From: Halosimplex halobium | Lineage (GTDB): Archaea; Halobacteriota; Halobacteria; Halobacteriales; Haloarculaceae | Direction: 5' to 3' | Length of the DNA: 64,000 nt | Assembly: GCF_051414055.1 (NCBI RefSeq) | Contig: NZ_JBLKNX010000001.1 | Span: forward strand, 248,001 to 312,000 | Translations under genes and position numbers: made by a program | In this document: positions 60,309 to 64,000 of the stretch, in pieces | How the letters are laid out: each line of letters starts with the position of its first letter | How positions within the stretch are numbered: position 1 is the stretch's first letter | Notes under the pieces: model-generated | Databases searched by the model: none | What the model was told of the DNA's origin: nothing | The model's input: the letters and a program-made list of their open reading frames with translations, nothing else

Positions 60309-60923
60309 TCACAGGACGTGACCGGCCAGCCAGGTCGTGACCGTGGCTTCGACGACCGCGCCGACGACGATCAGCGAGAGCGCGAGCGCCGCGAGCACGC
60401 CGAGTTCGCGAAGTTCGGACCGGTCGACCACGGTGTCGCGTCGTTCGCGCAGGTACGACAGGAAGTTGACGGGGAGTCGGAACCCCGCCGCCCCCGCGAT
60501 CCACAGCCCGGGGAGTTCGAACAGCCCGTGTGGGACCAGCAACGCGGCGACCTCGAGGGGGGCGGCCGGAACCAGCCCGACGAAGTAGAAGTGGAACACC
60601 CCGTTGGAGAACAGTACCACGAGCGACACGGTGCCGAACGTCACGGTGCCGGCGAGCAGCGCGACGGCCACTGCGAGGTTGATCACCAGCAGGTCGGCGA
60701 AGGAAGCGCCCGCTCCAGCCCCGGCGACCGCGGTGTCGCCGCTGGCCCGTGCCAGTCGCGCGTAGTCGAGCGTCGAACCGACGCCCAGCCCCAGCACCGC
60801 GCCGGACAGATAGACGGCCGCCGCGGCGCCGATCAGCCGTCCGTTGGCTCGGACCGCCGACCGGAGCACCGCGAACCGACGCGTCAGCGCCCCCGCGACG
60901 ACCGGCCCGTCAGTGACCGTCAT
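60309..60923 (-). CDS. SpoIIM/DUF95 family membrane protein
   Basis: 204 residues. N-terminus RFAVLRSAVRANGRLIGAAA, then about five helices with FGTVSLVVLFSNGVFHFYFV and LVPHGLFELPGLWIAGAAGF, the DUF95 signature (E/PHGxxEL). DUF95 proteins are found in sporulation (SpoIIM) and as the conserved membrane protein of circular-bacteriocin loci (As-48B, CirB). It is the third gene of a minus-strand series after the peptide gene; 14 bp follow the preceding stop. Confidence 0.9.
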   Translation of the reverse strand: MTVTDGPVVAGALTRRFAVLRSAVRANGRLIGAAAAVYLSGAVLGLGVGSTLDYARLARASGDTAVAGAGAGASFADLLVINLAVAVALLAGTVTFGTVSLVVLFSNGVFHFYFVGLVPAAPLEVAALLVPHGLFELPGLWIAGAAGFRLPVNFLSYLRERRDTVVDRSELRELGVLAALALSLIVVGAVVEATVTTWLAGHVL

Positions 60924-60937
60924 CCGCTGGTACCGGG

Positions 60938-61351
60938 CTAGGCTCCGGGACCGTACTGGTAGTACAGGTACCCGACCCCGTAGCCGGTGCCGTTGCACAG
61001 GACGTACGCGAACAGGTATCCGTTGGCGGCGAGCAACACGTTCGCGGCCAGCGCCGGAACGGCCAGCGCGATGCCGGCGGCCGCGACTCGGCCCGCGCGC
61101 TGGTTTTCGGCCGGGAGGCTGTGGTTGTGGGCGACGACGGCCCCGAAGGCCAGGCCCAGCACCGCGACGACGCCGGCCCAGACCGGATCCAGCGCGAGTA
61201 GCGACACGCTCTCGGGGAGGACGCCCGCGAAGGAGAGCCCGAGCGCGTCGAGCGGTAGCGTCGCGAGCACCACGACGACGAGCAACTGTACCAGGTCACC
61301 GCGCGCGTTGTCCGGGTCCGACGACGAGCGGACTGTCTCTTTCGAATTCAT
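60938..61351 (-). CDS. Four-helix membrane protein, 137 aa
   Basis: A short polar N-terminus then four hydrophobic helices (VQLLVVVVLATLPLDALGLS; WAGVVAVLGLAFGAVVAH; AAAGIALAVPALAANVLLAA; YLFAYVLCNGTGYGVGYLYY). No recognised family. ATG 61349-61351 lies in an AT-rich leader and is followed by SpoIIM. In circular-bacteriocin loci, small multi-helix proteins of this size act in immunity or maturation; that role here is inferred. Confidence 0.78.
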   Translation of the reverse strand: MNSKETVRSSSDPDNARGDLVQLLVVVVLATLPLDALGLSFAGVLPESVSLLALDPVWAGVVAVLGLAFGAVVAHNHSLPAENQRAGRVAAAGIALAVPALAANVLLAANGYLFAYVLCNGTGYGVGYLYYQYGPGA

Positions 61352-61400
61352 ATGTTTTTCTGATTGATGTAACTTCATTATCGGTTGTCGTGTGACGGAT

Positions 61401-61406
61401 AAAAAA
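61401..61406 (-). terminator. T-run after the peptide gene
   Basis: Minus strand TTTTTT followed by ATCC, about 19 bp beyond the stop of the 104-aa precursor. Poly-T is the archaeal termination signal; partial termination would raise peptide mRNA over the downstream membrane genes. Confidence 0.5.
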
Positions 61407-61424
61407 GTGTGGGTCACCCGGCGG

Positions 61425-61739
61425 TCAGAGTCCGATCAGGATGGAGGCGGCCCACCCGTACGGACCGCCGACCAGACTGGCGAGCGTCGTGTACTTCGTG
61501 ACCGTGGACGCGCCGAGCAGGACCTGACAGGCGAGTTCCGCCTGGAAGGAGTCGGCCTTCTCACACGCTTCGCCGACGAGGATCGACCCGAACTCCGCAG
61601 TCGCGCCCTCCGCGCCGCTGACGGCCGCATCCGCCGCCGCCGTCGTGTCGGCGGCGGCGGTCCCCGCCGTGAAACTGGTCGCGATCATCGACAGTACTAC
61701 CAGCGATGCCAGGAACCGGCCTGCGGTTTTGTACTCCAT
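61425..61739 (-). CDS. Secreted hydrophobic peptide precursor, 104 aa
   Basis: MEYKTAGRFLASLVVLSMIA is a Sec signal with an AxA-type site (TAAA at 27-30, Asp31 after). The mature part is Ala/Gly-rich, with Cys59 and Cys71 and a C-terminal hydrophobic segment rich in Gly (TTLASLVGGPYGWAASILIG plus final Leu). Few charges. Size and composition resemble ribosomal antimicrobial peptides or small envelope proteins. First gene before a four-helix protein and a SpoIIM/DUF95 protein. No database family recognised; bacteriocin identity is a hypothesis. Confidence 0.75.
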   Translation of the reverse strand: MEYKTAGRFLASLVVLSMIATSFTAGTAAADTTAAADAAVSGAEGATAEFGSILVGEACEKADSFQAELACQVLLGASTVTKYTTLASLVGGPYGWAASILIGL

Positions 61740-61889
61740 AACTCCAGTTTCGGTTACATATGCTTTCTACATAATTGTACCGTTAATTCTAATTTATTCT
61801 AGAATACACTACTGAGAGATGAGAACGAGGTCGGGTCGAGCGTGACGCGCTCGTCGGCCGTCGAGAACCGTCGTCGAGGAAACGCCGGG
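61740..61889. promoter_or_regulatory. AT-rich upstream region of the peptide gene
   Basis: About 70 bp next to the ATG are strikingly AT-rich for this genome. They contain a perfect 12-bp palindrome tattctagaata (61795-61806) and candidate TATA boxes on the minus strand (aataaatt). Suggests a dedicated, possibly regulated promoter and a foreign origin. Confidence 0.55.
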
Positions 61890-62516
61890 CTACTGCAGCT
61901 CGACGAACCGGACGCCGCCGTACTCGTTCCGGTCCAGCGAGCCGTCGGCCCGGCGGCGGGCGCGGACGAGCGTCTGCTGGCGTCGACCGATGGGGGCGAG
62001 CAGGATCCCACCGGGACGGACCTGCTCGACGACGGCCTCGGGGAACTCGGGAGCGGCGCAGGTCAGATACGCGCGGTCGTAGGGGGCGTGCTCGGCCCAC
62101 CCCTCCTTGCCGTCGCCCGCGCGGACCGACACCGCACCGTAGCCGAGGCGGTCCAGCCGCTCCCGAGCCTCCCCGGCCAGCGAATCGTGGTACTCGACGG
62201 AGTAGACGCCTTCGGGGCCGACGACCTCGGCGGTGACGGCGGCGTGGTAGCCACAGCCGGTGCCGACCTCCAGCACGTCGTCGCCGGGCGAGAGGTCGAG
62301 CAGGTCGGTCATGACCGCGACCATGTGCGGGGCGCTGATCGTCTGGCCCTCGCCGATGGGCAGCGGCGTGTCGCGGTAGGCGTCCTCGCGCTGGGCCTCG
62401 GGGACGAACTCGTGGCGGGGGACGGTCGCCATCGCCTCGCGGACCCGCTCGTCGTCGATCCGGCCGCGGTCGTCGAGCCGTTCGACTAACCGCTCGCGGG
62501 CGGCCGCGAAGTCCAT
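61890..62516 (-). CDS. pcm: Protein-L-isoaspartate O-methyltransferase, paralog 2
   Basis: 208 residues. RHEFVPEAQREDAYRDTPLP, GEGQTISAPHMVAVMTDLLD (catalytic Ser), VLEVGTGCGYHAAVTAEVVG, SVEYHDSLAGEARERLDRLG and YDRAYLTCAAPEFP are canonical PCMT motifs. Repairs isoaspartate in aged proteins. Its ATG lies one base beyond the stop of the zinc-finger gene upstream, so they form an operon. Confidence 0.96.
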   Translation of the reverse strand: MDFAAARERLVERLDDRGRIDDERVREAMATVPRHEFVPEAQREDAYRDTPLPIGEGQTISAPHMVAVMTDLLDLSPGDDVLEVGTGCGYHAAVTAEVVGPEGVYSVEYHDSLAGEARERLDRLGYGAVSVRAGDGKEGWAEHAPYDRAYLTCAAPEFPEAVVEQVRPGGILLAPIGRRQQTLVRARRRADGSLDRNEYGGVRFVELQ

Positions 62517-62517
62517 G

Positions 62518-63171
62518 CTACCACGCCGACCAGGCCGACGAGGACTCGTCGCGCGCGTACACCCGGTTGATGTCCTTCGCGAAGGCGCTGTCGCCGTCGA
62601 AGTCGAGCTTGGCGTGCTCGTAGCCGACGGCGTCGTCGCGGACGTGGATGCCCTCGACGGTGAACTCCTCGTCGCCCAGTTCCTCCGTCTCGCCGACGAC
62701 GAACTCGTAGTCGCCGGGCACCTGAACGGTCAGCGACTCCGTCTCGTCGTGCGTGCCGTCCTTGGGGTGCAGCGTCAGGTCGACGCTGACGTTGCCGACC
62801 GCGCGGGTCCAGATGGTCCGGACCTCCTCGGCGGTCGTCTCCTCGGCGCGCTGCTCCTCGCCGAGTTCGAGGCTGGTGATCCGGACGGTCATGATCGCCT
62901 CCTCCGTCTCCAGCAGGAACTCCTCGCCGACGGCGAGCTGTTCGCCCTCCGGCACGTCGGCGGTGGCGGTAAAGGACTCGCCGTCCTGGGAGACGACCAC
63001 GTCGCGCTCGTACTCCGTGGTCGAGGGGAGCTGGTCCTTGTGCGTGTGGCCGCATTCGGTACAGCGGATCGTGGCGTGGCCGCCGCCCGTCGCGAGCACC
63101 TCGTGGACGGTCTCCAGCGAGGGCGAACACGAGGGGCAGGCGACGGCGACCCGCTCGGCGGACTCGGTCAT
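62518..63171 (-). CDS. HVO_0476 family zinc finger protein
   Basis: 217 residues. N-terminal zinc finger: VACPSCSPSLETVHEVL and TIRCTECGHTHKDQL. A long beta-rich region (FTATADVPEGEQLAVGEEFL, IMTVRITSLELGEEQRAEET) follows, then LDFDGDSAFAKDINRVYARD. This is a conserved haloarchaeal family, commonly next to pcm. Function unknown; RNA or protein binding is plausible. Confidence 0.88.
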   Translation of the reverse strand: MTESAERVAVACPSCSPSLETVHEVLATGGGHATIRCTECGHTHKDQLPSTTEYERDVVVSQDGESFTATADVPEGEQLAVGEEFLLETEEAIMTVRITSLELGEEQRAEETTAEEVRTIWTRAVGNVSVDLTLHPKDGTHDETESLTVQVPGDYEFVVGETEELGDEEFTVEGIHVRDDAVGYEHAKLDFDGDSAFAKDINRVYARDESSSAWSAW

Positions 63172-63332
63172 ACCCCCGTGTTGCCCCCGAGCGCGTAAAA
63201 GTCCGCTGAGTCGGCCCGCGGGCGGCCGCGGCCGGTCGGCCGCCCGACCGGTCGGCGGAGGGAACGGACCCGACCTCTGAGACCCCGGGACGGGGAGAAT
63301 ATTCACGTGGGTCGGCATCGAACGAACGGGGC

Positions 63333-64000
63333 ATGCACACCGGATCCGAGCGACCGGGGGGCGAATGGGAGGGCCGACCCCGGACTGGGGAACGGCTGCA
63401 GCGCCGCCGGATCGCCGTCTTCCTCGGCGTCACGTTCGCGGTGTCGTGGGCGACGGCGGCCGTCATTTACTGGCTCGGGGGGATCGACGGGGGACCGACG
63501 CTGGCGCTGGGGATCCCGCTGTGGCTGGTCCTGCTCGCCGGCCCCTACATGTGGGGACCGGCCGTCGGTCACGTCGCGACCCGGTGGGTGACCGACGAGG
63601 GGTTCGACCGCGGCGAGCTGCTCCTCCGCGTGCGGACGCGGCCGCGCCCGTGGCTCGTCGGGTGGGTCGGCCCCCTCGTCCTGATCCTCGCCGGCGCGGG
63701 GCTGTACTTCCTGGTGTATCCGGATCTCTTCGGCGGGATGGGGGCGGTCGCGGACCTGCTCGCGGCGGTTGAGGAAGAGACGGGCCAGGCGGTCCCGCTC
63801 TCGCCGACGGCGTTTCTCGCCGTCCAGTTCGTCCAGGCGCTCGTGGCCGCGCCGCTCGTCAACAGCGTCGCCACCTTCGGCGAGGAGTTCGGCTGGCGCG
63901 CGTACCTGCTGCCGAAGCTCGCGCCGCTGGGCTGGCGGCGAGCGCTGGTCGCCCACGGCGTCGTCTGGGGCGTCTGGCACTGGCCGGTCATCGCGATGGG
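63333..64000 (+). CDS. CPBP family intramembrane metalloprotease, C-terminus cut by window edge
   Basis: 222 codons to the edge. Multiple helices (RIAVFLGVTFAVSWATAAVI; LALGIPLWLVLLAGPYMWG; GWVGPLVLILAGAGLYFLVY). Motif 1 ATFGEEFGWRAYLLPKL and motif 2 AHGVVWGVWHWPVIAM carry the Glu-Glu and His residues of CAAX/bacteriocin-processing (Abi) proteases. Such enzymes process prenylated proteins or confer bacteriocin self-protection in bacteria; the role here is unknown. ATG 63333. Confidence 0.9.
   Translation, partial: MHTGSERPGGEWEGRPRTGERLQRRRIAVFLGVTFAVSWATAAVIYWLGGIDGGPTLALGIPLWLVLLAGPYMWGPAVGHVATRWVTDEGFDRGELLLRVRTRPRPWLVGWVGPLVLILAGAGLYFLVYPDLFGGMGAVADLLAAVEEETGQAVPLSPTAFLAVQFVQALVAAPLVNSVATFGEEFGWRAYLLPKLAPLGWRRALVAHGVVWGVWHWPVIAM

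Overview
The window is a stretch of haloarchaeal (class Halobacteria) chromosome. Evidence: very high G+C with acidic proteins; archaeal translation genes (L39e, L31e, L40e, LX/L18a, eIF1/SUI1, eIF6, prefoldin alpha, FtsY); many twin-arginine lipoproteins with a lipobox; leaderless genes with a TATA-like box about 25-35 bp upstream; and typical haloarchaeal families (HalOD1, TrmB, HVO_0476 zinc finger, DUF7344-like HTH). A Haloarculaceae-type organism is likely, but the genus cannot be fixed from sequence alone. No rRNA, tRNA, CRISPR array, transposase or integrase was seen.

Layout. 1-8135: hemC (cut by the window edge), a GIY-YIG-like protein, a HalOD1 protein, an Lrp/AsnC regulator, an S9 peptidase, an aldo/keto reductase, a duplicated-domain lipoprotein and an RraA-like aldolase. 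8136-21571: MBL hydrolase, L40e, an enolase-like protein, a TrmB regulator divergent from a secreted GH9 cellulase, a Gly/Gln/Ser-repeat Tic20-like membrane protein, tsr3, a peroxiredoxin with a long acidic tail, serS and an alpha/beta hydrolase. This part has three large gene-free gaps packed with nested inverted repeats, including two copies of one element with 16-bp terminal inverted repeats. 21572-28390: SUI1, the MoxR-DUF58-transglutaminase operon, a zinc-ribbon protein, KDPG aldolase, a 40-residue membrane protein and a cupin. 28444-36865: an AEC transporter, a putative cluster around a spermidine-synthase-like membrane enzyme, and a pentapeptide-repeat protein ending in a K+-channel pore. 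36996-41075: siroheme nitrite/sulfite reductase plus an FrhB-like F420 protein, resembling a split F420-dependent sulfite reductase, with a small upstream ORF and a small Cys protein. 41256-44717: ftsY-pfdA-rplX and eif6-rpl31e-rpl39e, separated by an opposite-strand HTH gene.

45003-49832: lipoproteins, a ZIP transporter, thpR, a rhomboid protease and a methyltransferase. 49871-50928: a PIN/winged-helix pair that looks like a toxin-antitoxin module. 51004-56795: a complete sugar- or glycerophosphate-type ABC importer divergent from a glycerophosphodiesterase, as in Ugp systems. 56877-63171: small zinc-ribbon, USP and pilin-like genes and two protein-isoaspartate methyltransferase paralogs. 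Between the two paralogs lies a small accessory-looking cluster: a secreted 104-residue hydrophobic peptide precursor, a four-helix membrane protein, a SpoIIM/DUF95 protein and a YIP1-like protein. That composition recalls circular-bacteriocin loci (peptide plus DUF95 protein), and it is the best candidate here for an undescribed system. A CPBP intramembrane protease runs off the right edge.
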